Origin: a virus
DNA length: 37,736 nucleotides
IMG/VR virus record: IMGVR_UViG_3300034104_005880
Span: 1 to 37,736 of that record
Strand: one strand, 5' to 3'
Under the pieces are notes generated by a model. The model made no database searches and had not been told where the DNA came from. It worked only from the letters and a program-made list of their open reading frames with translations. Positions 17,704-24,848 of this stretch are shown here, one piece after another; position 1 is the first letter of the stretch; every line of letters begins with the position of its first letter. The position numbers and the translations under genes are program-made.

Positions 17704-18280
17704 AATTCTTAATAATAATATATATACAATACCAATTGAGTCTTTAGATGGTGATCAAAACATGCTTGAGAGTTACAAGGGTAAAGTAACTATGATAGTT
17801 AATGTTACTGGCGAATGTGCAAATTCAGCTCAGTATAATATTATTCAAGATTTGTATGATGAATACAAAGAAAAAGGTTTTGAAGTAATAGCTACGCCAA
17901 GTACTGATTTTTGCCAAGATGCCTATGGAGAATTTCAAAGCTCTAATGCCAGTGCAGAGAATATGAGATCGCATATGAAGAAAAAATATGGAACTGATTT
18001 ATTTTTTTCAGAAATGGTAGATATAAAAATAACAGATCAAAAAGAACCTCACCCACTATATGAAGAACTTCAAAAAGGTGGAGGTCCAGTTCAGGGTAAT
18101 TTTGAAAAATTTATCATATCTAAAGACGGTAAAAGAATGAAAAGATTTTGTAACTCAGATTTATTAGATCTTGGTTTTAATTCTGGAAATAGAACGATAG
18201 ATTCTGCAACAGCTTTATCAAATATTAAAAAAGCAATAGAAGACTTTTTAGAAGAAAATGACCAAAATAACACTAACTAA
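17672..18280 (+). CDS. Glutathione-peroxidase-like (thioredoxin-fold) protein
   Basis: 202 residues. The order of motifs follows the glutathione peroxidase family: L-E-S-Y-K-G-K-V-T-M-I-V-N-V, then candidate peroxidatic Cys49 (V-T-G-E-C-A-N-S-A-Q-Y), L-Y-D-E-Y-K-E-K-G-F-E-V-I-A, P-L-Y-E-E-L and G-N-F-E-K-F-I-I-S-K-D-G. The usual N-Q-F-G block is changed (S-T-D-F-C, adding Cys81) and the Trp of W-N-F is replaced, so activity may be altered or thioredoxin-linked. It would reduce peroxides in the infected cell. AAGGAG lies upstream of ATG 17672. It overlaps the oxygenase before it and the DUF6065-like gene after it. Rare for a phage. Confidence 0.72.
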   Translation: MSQNSEESTVEILNNNIYTIPIESLDGDQNMLESYKGKVTMIVNVTGECANSAQYNIIQDLYDEYKEKGFEVIATPSTDFCQDAYGEFQSSNASAENMRSHMKKKYGTDLFFSEMVDIKITDQKEPHPLYEELQKGGGPVQGNFEKFIISKDGKRMKRFCNSDLLDLGFNSGNRTIDSATALSNIKKAIEDFLEENDQNNTN

Positions 18281-18959
18281 AACTCATCAAAATCCACCAG
18301 AAATTAAGCAATCGAGACTTAAAAGAGACTGGATGGATGAAACCTATAAAAAACATGCTTACAAGTGCATGCCTATGACAGCAGCAAATGTAAATGGTTG
18401 GGAATTAATTCTGCAGCAAGATGTAGTTGTTCAATGGGATGGAGGTAATACTCCGCCAAAAGTTTTAGAAGGTGAGTTTTTAAATGGAAGACCTGTTGTT
18501 ATACCATCTATTATAGGTATAATATCCTTTGCAACTGGATGGGCAATAAATACAGAAGAAGGATATGATACTTGGATAACTGGATCTCCTAATTATTTCA
18601 TTGATGGAGCAGCCCCTTTGTCAGCAACAATACCTAGCCACTGGTGGCCCGATGAGTTTAATATGAATTGGAAAATAACAAAGATAGGCGAACCAGTAAT
18701 ATTTAAGGCTGGAGAACCTTTTATGTTTTTCAATATATACCCAAATACTTTAATGCCTAGCGTAGATTTTTCTGTAGAAAATCTTTGGGACAAAAAAGAG
18801 CTCATGGATTCTAGACAATCCTACGGCAACGCTAAAATGGAAAAAGTAAAGAATGAACCTTGGACTTGGATGAACGGTATAAGAACAGGTCTAGACGAAA
18901 AAGGTAATGTGATTGGTCCAGTTACTTTAGGGTTAAATAGGCTTAATGAGCCAAAATGA
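18258..18959 (+). CDS. DUF6065-like protein
   Basis: 233 residues. The N-terminal pattern R-D-W-M-D-E-T...K-C-M-P-M-T-A-A-N-V-N-G-W-E...V-Q-W-D-G-G, with later S-H-W-W-P, is what I recall for the DUF6065 family; the family call is from memory. Function unknown. Its start overlaps the peroxidase-like gene by 23 bases. Its company with 2OG oxygenases suggests a modification or metabolic role, but nothing in the sequence gives a reaction. Confidence 0.6.
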   Translation: MTKITLTKTHQNPPEIKQSRLKRDWMDETYKKHAYKCMPMTAANVNGWELILQQDVVVQWDGGNTPPKVLEGEFLNGRPVVIPSIIGIISFATGWAINTEEGYDTWITGSPNYFIDGAAPLSATIPSHWWPDEFNMNWKITKIGEPVIFKAGEPFMFFNIYPNTLMPSVDFSVENLWDKKELMDSRQSYGNAKMEKVKNEPWTWMNGIRTGLDEKGNVIGPVTLGLNRLNEPK

Positions 18960-18982
18960 CTTAGGCTGTTCTCTATTTTGAT

Positions 18983-18988
18983 TACTAT
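18983..18988 (+). promoter_or_regulatory. Candidate promoter element TACTAT upstream of 19015
   Basis: ATTACTATATAT lies 32 bases before the GTG start at 19015, with AAAGGATT in between as ribosome site. Same hexamer as before 3381, 6220 and 23557. Confidence 0.35.
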
Positions 18989-19014
18989 ATATAAAAAGTA
19001 TTAAAGGATTTTGT

Positions 19015-19269
19015 GTGATTTTTAACAATTTAAATTCAGAAAAGAAAAGAGAATTATTAGAGCTTTCTAGGCCGTTTCATGAACAAGTTTTGTATGAAGC
19101 TTTGATAAGACTTGGTATAGACCCACTTACATTTGATCCCGACTCTTTTAATGAAAACGACCCATCATTTCCACCCAATCTAGATGAAGTTATAGAAAAT
19201 GCAGCCAAAGCAATTAATTCTTTAAAGATTATTGAAAGAGAACTAGGCAGTATTGAAGATGAAGTTTAA
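19015..19269 (+). CDS. Small acidic protein, paralogue of next gene
   Basis: 84 residues from GTG 19015, behind AAAGGA. A helical segment leads into L-G-I-D-P-L-T-F-D-P-D-S-F, then a second helix. The neighbour downstream has the matching N-I-D-P-E-D-F-D-E-D-T-F, so the pair looks like a tandem duplication. Acidic and soluble, no known family. It overlaps the next gene by about 11 bases. Confidence 0.55.
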   Translation: MIFNNLNSEKKRELLELSRPFHEQVLYEALIRLGIDPLTFDPDSFNENDPSFPPNLDEVIENAAKAINSLKIIERELGSIEDEV

Positions 19270-19480
19270 TATAACAGACGAAAAAAAGAAAGAAGCTTTT
19301 CAGTATGTAATATTTGAGCTGGAGAAAGAATTGATGTTAAGATTATATGTTCTTAATATTGACCCAGAAGATTTTGATGAAGACACTTTTCAACCAAGAG
19401 AAGATAGCACCGCTGAAAAAGATTTATATAATTTAATAATAAAAATTAAAGATATTACAGAAAAAATGAACTCTATTTAG
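19259..19480 (+). CDS. Small acidic protein, paralogue of previous gene
   Basis: 73 residues from ATG 19259 (a TTG two codons earlier is possible). Shares I-D-P-x-x-F-D-x-D-x-F and the flanking helices with the gene before it. Its start is nested in the end of that gene (coupled translation). Function unknown; the two could form a heterodimer. Confidence 0.55.
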   Translation: MKFNITDEKKKEAFQYVIFELEKELMLRLYVLNIDPEDFDEDTFQPREDSTAEKDLYNLIIKIKDITEKMNSI

Positions 19481-19488
19481 AAGAAAAA

Positions 19489-20556
19489 ATGTTAAAAGAA
19501 ATAAACAATTTTGATCCATTAATTTATGAAAGCTATTTTGTTGTAGGAACAACAGAAGATATAAGTATAGAATATTTTACTTCTAATGGATACATTGTCT
19601 TTGAAGACTACGATTTATACAAAATGCCCGAGGGCACGCTTATTGCATTTAAAGATATAAAAGATAATTATTGGATCACAAACTATAGGGTAAGATACGA
19701 AAGTGAATCTTTAATTCTTCAAAGTCAATATTATGAAAAAATTTTAGATATACTAAACGAAGAAAATCTTTACCCAAATTCAGTTCACGCATTCGCTAAT
19801 TCTGTTGAGCTTTTTAATAATAATAATTTAAACTCAACAATTTATAATCCAGAAGAAAGATGTGACTTTAACAAGTATGGGCCAAGTGCATTTTATGCTG
19901 CAGCTCCTAATAGAAAAATTGGAAAAATATTACAGTATAGAAGCATATTATCAGTTACAGGAATAGCCCATCTAAATAGAATTGATATAGAAGATTTGTC
20001 AGAAGCATATAATGATAATTCTGGAAATCAATCTATGAATCAAACCGCTAGAACATTAAGTGGTTCATTAAAACAAATAGATGAGTGGAAACAAGTTAAT
20101 GAAGAACCATGGAATAATACTGAGTTAATTTCTATAAAAGCTAAACAATTTTTAGAAGCTTTAAATATTCCGCAAGAAACAATTAAAGATGTAGTATCAA
20201 ATCAAATAGATATGAGAGTATTTAAATATCTTCAAGGAGAGTTAGACATACATAAGCCACTAAATGAGGCTGACGTTATGCCTGAATCTTTTAAGAAATA
20301 TTTAATGGATCATTATAGATATAAAAGTATTAAAAATTTAAGATTATTTCATTCTAATGGTAATTTAATAGATGAAAGTATTGAGCAAAAAGAATTTGAA
20401 ATACTAGACGAATCAGTGTCTTTTTATTGCATGTTAAATAATCTAGATAGAATCACCATGTCTTTGCAAGAAATATCTGACCATGCCTATCAAATGACTC
20501 ATTACATAGATCACAATAATTCAATTACGGATGTAATAAGAAAATTGACAATGTAA
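19489..20556 (+). CDS. Unknown 355-residue protein
   Basis: Starts eight bases after the previous stop, ATG 19489. Mixed alpha/beta, Asn/Glu/Ile-rich, no signal peptide or membrane segment. The N-terminal ~90 residues are strand-rich (N-Y-W-I-T-N-Y-R-V-R-Y); the C-terminal half is helical, ending with H-A-Y-Q-M-T-H-Y-I-D-H-N-N. I recognise no family. It closes the run begun at 19015 and precedes a cluster of three oxygenases that appears to have its own promoter. Confidence 0.6.
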   Translation: MLKEINNFDPLIYESYFVVGTTEDISIEYFTSNGYIVFEDYDLYKMPEGTLIAFKDIKDNYWITNYRVRYESESLILQSQYYEKILDILNEENLYPNSVHAFANSVELFNNNNLNSTIYNPEERCDFNKYGPSAFYAAAPNRKIGKILQYRSILSVTGIAHLNRIDIEDLSEAYNDNSGNQSMNQTARTLSGSLKQIDEWKQVNEEPWNNTELISIKAKQFLEALNIPQETIKDVVSNQIDMRVFKYLQGELDIHKPLNEADVMPESFKKYLMDHYRYKSIKNLRLFHSNGNLIDESIEQKEFEILDESVSFYCMLNNLDRITMSLQEISDHAYQMTHYIDHNNSITDVIRKLTM

Positions 20557-20570
20557 TTTCATGATATAAT
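20545..20570 (+). promoter_or_regulatory. Promoter with TTGACA and extended -10, giving a leaderless start
   Basis: Consensus -35 TTGACA (20545-20550) and TGATATAAT (20562-20570), spacer 14 bases. The predicted start of transcription falls at about 20576-20578, on the ATG at 20578, and no ribosome site is visible. The oxygenase mRNA would therefore be leaderless or nearly so. Confidence 0.6.
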
Positions 20571-20577
20571 AATCATT

Positions 20578-21498
20578 ATGAATTTAAATCAAATAAAAAC
20601 AAAACATTTAGGAATGGGTATAGTTTTATTTGAAAATGCAATTAATGTAAATGAACCTTTAATTATACCTTTTTTACAATCTTTAAAGGATGAAGCATTA
20701 AAACAAGATTATACTTTTATTTATGACGACGAAAAAAAACCACTCTATGCGATTAACAGAAGTGGACACAGATACTCATTAGAGGATATAGATAAGTCAT
20801 GCAATCATATTATGGCTTTTTTAAATGAAGAAGTTAATGAAGACATAAAGTTATTTTTCCAAAACTGCGAAGATACAATGTATCAATGTCTCATTAGATA
20901 CGTTGAGATTTTTCCAATGGTTCTCCCATGCCTATGGTGGAGGACACAGGGGCATGTAGTAGCCTACGGCCCAGGTGCTACATTTGGCTTGCATTGCGAT
21001 AATGACATTAATTACAGCCCAGGTGCTGAACCAGATCAACAGCTTGCTATAAGAAATGTAGTAGGTTGTCTAATATATCTAAACTCTTCTGTAGATAAAG
21101 AATCTGAAATAATAGAATATGAATACATTGGTGGTCAAATAAATTTCCCTTATGCCGAAGTGGAGTACACTCCTAAATCAGGAGATGTTATTATGTTTCC
21201 TTCAAACTATTTAGCAACACACGAAGTTAAAGAATCAAAAATTAATAACAGATACGCATACGTAGGCTACTTTGCTCAAGGTTCAGAAGATCCAGATAAG
21301 GGTGTTAAAATTAGACAGCCGTCTAATGTTATTGATAGTGGACAAGTATGGATGCCAGAAATTTTTAAAGATTACACTTCATATATAAAAAATAAATACT
21401 CTAATCAAAAAGACATAGATAGGTTGTTAAAACCAACAAGAAGAGATATGACTAGTCACGGTACAAATAAGGAGCTAAAAAAACATGATAGACAATAA
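20578..21498 (+). CDS. Fe(II)/2-oxoglutarate oxygenase (3 of 5)
   Basis: 306 residues. Ligands His139-x-Asp141 (F-G-L-H-C-D), His215 (A-T-H-E-V) and Arg225 (N-N-R-Y-A). I-G-G-Q-I-N-F-P and K-S-G-D-V-I-M-F-P-S-N are the P4H-like strands. It shares with the next two genes an N-terminal domain (H-L-G-x-G-I-V-L-F-E-N-A-I-N, then I-N-R/K-S-G) and C-x-W-W before the core, so all three come from tandem duplication. An ~80-residue C-terminal tail is extra. It overlaps the next gene by 14 bases. Confidence 0.85.
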   Translation: MNLNQIKTKHLGMGIVLFENAINVNEPLIIPFLQSLKDEALKQDYTFIYDDEKKPLYAINRSGHRYSLEDIDKSCNHIMAFLNEEVNEDIKLFFQNCEDTMYQCLIRYVEIFPMVLPCLWWRTQGHVVAYGPGATFGLHCDNDINYSPGAEPDQQLAIRNVVGCLIYLNSSVDKESEIIEYEYIGGQINFPYAEVEYTPKSGDVIMFPSNYLATHEVKESKINNRYAYVGYFAQGSEDPDKGVKIRQPSNVIDSGQVWMPEIFKDYTSYIKNKYSNQKDIDRLLKPTRRDMTSHGTNKELKKHDRQ

Positions 21499-22360
21499 TG
21501 TAAAAGCTCAACACTTAGGCGGAGGTGTAATCTTATTTGAAAACGCTATTAATCTTGATTGGAAGGTTCTTCTTAATTTTTCATCTCAGGCAATTGAAAA
21601 AGAATGGTCAGATATGTATCAAGAGGCTATTCACCCTGAAACAAAAGAAGAAGTTTATATAAACAAAAGTGGTTACTTTTACTCAAAAGACAGTGTTAAC
21701 CTCATGCCCAAAAGAGCAGGGGCAATACATTATAATTCTAATAAAAATTTTGATGAAATGTTAAATTTTATAGAAAAAGTAAAAGATAATTATTTACTAA
21801 AGTATTTTGAACTTTTTCCTTTGGCATATAAATGTGTGTGGTGGAAAGTAAAAGGTCACATACTCGAATATCCCAAAGGTGTGTATCTGGGATCTCATTC
21901 AGATACCAGCGTAGATTACTCCTATGGAATTGATCATCCAGCTGATCAGTTGGCATTAAGAAATACATTGACTTCTTTAGTCTATTTTAATGACAGTGTT
22001 GAAGACGAAGAAGATCTAAATGATAATAATTTTATTGGTGGTCATCATTATTTTAATTATTTGGATATAACATATAAGCCCAAAAAGGGAGACATACTTA
22101 TGTTTCCATCTAATTTTATAGCTGCTCATGAAGTTAAACCAGTTACATCTGGTTTTAGGTATAGTTACTTAGGTTGGTATAGTCAAGGAACTCCAAATCC
22201 AAAAGTTCATGAAAATGTTTCAGATCCCATACTAGAATCAGAACTTTCATTAACATCAACGAATGTTTACATGCCACATTTAAAGAGAGATTTTAGGGAA
22301 TATTTATTAAAAAATGGATATTCACAAAATAGTTATCATTATCAATTAACCCAACCATAA
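21485..22360 (+). CDS. Fe(II)/2-oxoglutarate oxygenase (4 of 5)
   Basis: 291 residues, start behind AAGGAG inside the end of the previous gene. Ligands His138-x-Asp140 (L-G-S-H-S-D), His215 (A-A-H-E-V) and Arg225 (G-F-R-Y-S). N-terminal H-L-G-G-G-V-I-L-F-E-N-A-I-N is nearly identical to its upstream neighbour, showing recent tandem duplication. All catalytic ligands are kept, so each copy is probably active, perhaps on different substrates. Confidence 0.85.
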   Translation: MIDNNVKAQHLGGGVILFENAINLDWKVLLNFSSQAIEKEWSDMYQEAIHPETKEEVYINKSGYFYSKDSVNLMPKRAGAIHYNSNKNFDEMLNFIEKVKDNYLLKYFELFPLAYKCVWWKVKGHILEYPKGVYLGSHSDTSVDYSYGIDHPADQLALRNTLTSLVYFNDSVEDEEDLNDNNFIGGHHYFNYLDITYKPKKGDILMFPSNFIAAHEVKPVTSGFRYSYLGWYSQGTPNPKVHENVSDPILESELSLTSTNVYMPHLKRDFREYLLKNGYSQNSYHYQLTQP

Positions 22361-22368
22361 ACGCAAAA

Positions 22369-23097
22369 ATGCAAGTAATAAAACATTTAAATGGAATTGT
22401 AGAATTTAAAAATGTTCTAGATATAGATCAAAAAATATTATTTGACTATATAGAATATTTGTCAGATATAAACGAAAAGCCTTTTGAATACATCAAAGAT
22501 GGTGATCAAGAGTATGCGATAAACAAAAGTGGTTTTAAATTTAATATAGAAGATATTAAAAAAGCCCCTTCTAGATATAATGTTTTGTCTGATAAAAATA
22601 TAAAAAAAGAACATAAAGAAATGATTGAGTCATTTCAAAACTGTTTACAAATATGTTTATTGGAATATTTTAAGATTTATCCTGACGCAGCAACGACTGT
22701 TTGGTGGAAATCCAATGGCCACATTGCGGGCTATACAAAAGAGCAATGGATAGGTCCACATTGTGATAATCAGATACCTTATGTAAAGGGACAAAAATTA
22801 TTAAATCAACTACCAATGCATAACACAATAAGCTGTGGTTTGTATCTAAACAACTGTGTTAAATCAGAAAAAGAACTTAATCAGTATAATTACATGGGTG
22901 GAGAAATGATCTTTCCTCATTCTAAGTTAACTTACACACCTTCTTCTGGCGGAGTAATAATGTACCCATCAAACTATATTGGAAGGCATCAGGTTGAGCC
23001 AGTTATTGATGGATCTAGGTACGTTTTTCTTCAATTTTATGGCTATGGAATTCCAGATGGAGTTGAATATGATTCTTTGGATTTAATTAATTATTAA
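22369..23097 (+). CDS. Fe(II)/2-oxoglutarate oxygenase (5 of 5)
   Basis: 242 residues, eight bases after the previous stop; no clear ribosome site. Ligands His131-x-Asp133 (G-P-H-C-D), His207 (G-R-H-Q-V) and Arg217 (G-S-R-Y-V). Shares I-N-K-S-G, V-W-W-K and Y-P-S-N-Y-I with copies 3 and 4 but lacks the C-terminal tail. Third member of the tandem array. Confidence 0.85.
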   Translation: MQVIKHLNGIVEFKNVLDIDQKILFDYIEYLSDINEKPFEYIKDGDQEYAINKSGFKFNIEDIKKAPSRYNVLSDKNIKKEHKEMIESFQNCLQICLLEYFKIYPDAATTVWWKSNGHIAGYTKEQWIGPHCDNQIPYVKGQKLLNQLPMHNTISCGLYLNNCVKSEKELNQYNYMGGEMIFPHSKLTYTPSSGGVIMYPSNYIGRHQVEPVIDGSRYVFLQFYGYGIPDGVEYDSLDLINY

Positions 23098-23102
23098 ACC
23101 AT

Positions 23103-23108
23103 TACTAT
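23103..23108 (+). promoter_or_regulatory. TACTAT element giving a leaderless start at 23115
   Basis: CCATTACTATTAA ends just before ATG 23115: only six bases separate TACTAT from the ATG, the usual distance from a -10 box to the transcription start. No ribosome site is present. A similar CCATTACTAT lies upstream of the sheath gene. Confidence 0.4.
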
Positions 23109-23114
23109 TAAAGT

Positions 23115-23492
23115 ATGACTGCATATAACTCTTCCTTAACCTATAATGAGCAACATTTCATATACAATGGGTCACTAGTAATAAGTGCCCCAAGTCTCCC
23201 CTATCCAATATCCATAGGGGGTGTCACGGTACTAATAAACCCTACAGAAGATTATTCTAATTTTACAAGTGTAGGAATTGTTAGTTATGACTTTGTTCCC
23301 AGTGGAGTTATATCGATTCAGGCAACAGATAGTCAATACCAAGCTATCACTAATTCAAATGTTTTAATTTTAAATACATATTCTGGAGAGTTGTCAGTAC
23401 AAAAAACAAATGCCGAGGAGTCTACAATATCAATCGTAAACGGTCATTCGTCAAATTCCTTTATAGGGGAAATAACTTTAGAAGCAATTTAA
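23115..23492 (+). CDS. Small beta-rich protein, possibly virion
   Basis: 125 residues of almost pure beta pattern (I-Y-N-G-S-L-V-I-S, V-T-V-L-I-N-P, G-V-I-S-I-Q-A), Ser/Asn/Thr-rich, with no charged helices. No family recognised. The fold type suits a small fibre or decoration protein. It has its own promoter-like element and sits at the border between the oxygenase cluster and the neck genes. Confidence 0.55.
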   Translation: MTAYNSSLTYNEQHFIYNGSLVISAPSLPYPISIGGVTVLINPTEDYSNFTSVGIVSYDFVPSGVISIQATDSQYQAITNSNVLILNTYSGELSVQKTNAEESTISIVNGHSSNSFIGEITLEAI

Positions 23493-23518
23493 GTCTTCTA
23501 GTTAAATCAAAAAAACAC

Positions 23519-23524
23519 TACTAT
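23519..23524 (+). promoter_or_regulatory. Candidate promoter element TACTAT upstream of neck genes
   Basis: An A-run, then CACTACTATTAAC, 38 bases before ATG 23557. It closely matches the element 40 bases before the portal gene (A-run, CGCTACTATTTAAC). Two such similar strings at equal spacing make a shared promoter likely. Confidence 0.45.
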
Positions 23525-23556
23525 TAACGTATATTTCTTTTTAAATTGGAGCAATT

Positions 23557-24489
23557 ATGACAGTAGGCAACGTCCTAGTTAATGATACGGTTAGAATTAA
23601 AGTCCATTTTGTTGACATTAATTCAACTACAGGAGATCAGGTTGACATAAGTCCTGCTTCAGTAACTATAGCCATTACAGATTCTAACAACGCCCAAGTT
23701 TTTAGTGGTCCAGCCACTGCAGAGTCAGGTTCAACTTCAAAATATTACTATGACTATACTCCAACCGTAGCTGGTCAGTTTAAGATTAAATTTATAGGCA
23801 TATTATCAGATTCAACAGCAATAACTGTAGAACAGCAAATATATGTAAGCACTTCTTCTGATTATTACAGGCCAACAATAACCTTAAAAGATTCCGAGAC
23901 TATTTATTTTGCTCCAGATTTAGAACCTTTGTACCTAGATCCAGAACAACTTTTGCCCATCTTTCCAGACGCTTCTTTATTAGAAATAGGCGAACTAATT
24001 CACCTATATTCTCATGAAGTTAATCAGATGTACTCAATTACATTTCTTCCTGGAACAGAAGAGGATCCTCTTGCTCAACTTTATAAATTTACAACTTCTA
24101 CTTTTTCAATACTAGAATATATCAGAGCAGCAGTGTGCTGTGAATTAAGTAGAACTTACGGTTTTGGTGGAGATGACGAATTGAGCGTTCAAATTGGTGA
24201 TCTTAGAGTAACAAACAAAGCAATGCCTAGAGACAATGTAACTAGAGCAAATGCAACCACTTGGTGTCAAATTTCTGCAGCATTAAGAAAAGAAATATTA
24301 ACCAAAAAAGTTGGAATGCGAGGAGTTCAACCAAAGGGAATTCCAGGAAAAAGAATTTCACCAACCACAATTGATCCAATTACAGGAACTGCAGTTTATC
24401 TTTCTGATACAACATATTTGTCACCAGTTGATATTGGAGAAATTGTAGATTCAGATAGTCCAGACAGAAGACTGAAGAAATATGATTGA
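23557..24489 (+). CDS. Neck/connector protein with N-terminal Ig-like domain
   Basis: 310 residues behind TTGGAG. Residues ~5-95 look like an immunoglobulin-like beta domain (V-R-I-K-V-H-F-V-D...Y-Y-Y-D-Y-T-P-T-V-A-G-Q-F-K-I-K-F). The C-terminal half is helical (C-C-E-L-S-R-T-Y-G-F-G-G-D-D-E, L-R-V-T-N-K-A) and resembles head-completion/adaptor proteins. It opens the neck-tail module and overlaps the next small gene by eight bases, the usual place of head-tail connectors. The exact connector class is not certain. Confidence 0.6.
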   Translation: MTVGNVLVNDTVRIKVHFVDINSTTGDQVDISPASVTIAITDSNNAQVFSGPATAESGSTSKYYYDYTPTVAGQFKIKFIGILSDSTAITVEQQIYVSTSSDYYRPTITLKDSETIYFAPDLEPLYLDPEQLLPIFPDASLLEIGELIHLYSHEVNQMYSITFLPGTEEDPLAQLYKFTTSTFSILEYIRAAVCCELSRTYGFGGDDELSVQIGDLRVTNKAMPRDNVTRANATTWCQISAALRKEILTKKVGMRGVQPKGIPGKRISPTTIDPITGTAVYLSDTTYLSPVDIGEIVDSDSPDRRLKKYD

Positions 24490-24847
24490 TCTAGAAAGAG
24501 TTTTTAGAAGAACTTTAAGACAATGGGGTCATGATATACTCTTACAAAGAAGAATTAATGACGATATGAAATATTCTTCTAAAGTTGAAAAAATAACAAC
24601 AAGAAGATCAGCTCCATCTTCAGCTTCCCAATCAAATATGATGAGTGAAGATCCAGAAGGTTTAACTGTAAATTCTGAAATGATTTATTATTTTGAATCA
24701 ATAGTTAATCCAAAAAGTGGTGATAGAATATATGAGAATTATCCTACTGGTCAACAGGTTTTTTTAATAGATGAAGCAGTTCCTGTTATGGGCAGGTATG
24801 GAAAAGTTGTATACTGGGTAACTGGAGTAACTAGAGAGAATACGTAA
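24482..24847 (+). CDS. Head-closure/stopper-like protein
   Basis: 121 residues, start nested in the end of the connector gene. A basic N-terminal helix (R-V-F-R-R-T-L-R-Q-W-G) is followed by a beta-barrel-like part (G-D-R-I-Y-E-N...V-F-L-I-D-E-A-V-P...V-V-Y-W-V-T-G-V-T-R). Size, order and fold pattern fit the small stopper proteins that plug the portal and receive the tail. Family assignment is from context more than from motif. Confidence 0.5.
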   Translation: MIDLERVFRRTLRQWGHDILLQRRINDDMKYSSKVEKITTRRSAPSSASQSNMMSEDPEGLTVNSEMIYYFESIVNPKSGDRIYENYPTGQQVFLIDEAVPVMGRYGKVVYWVTGVTRENT

Positions 24848-24848
24848 T

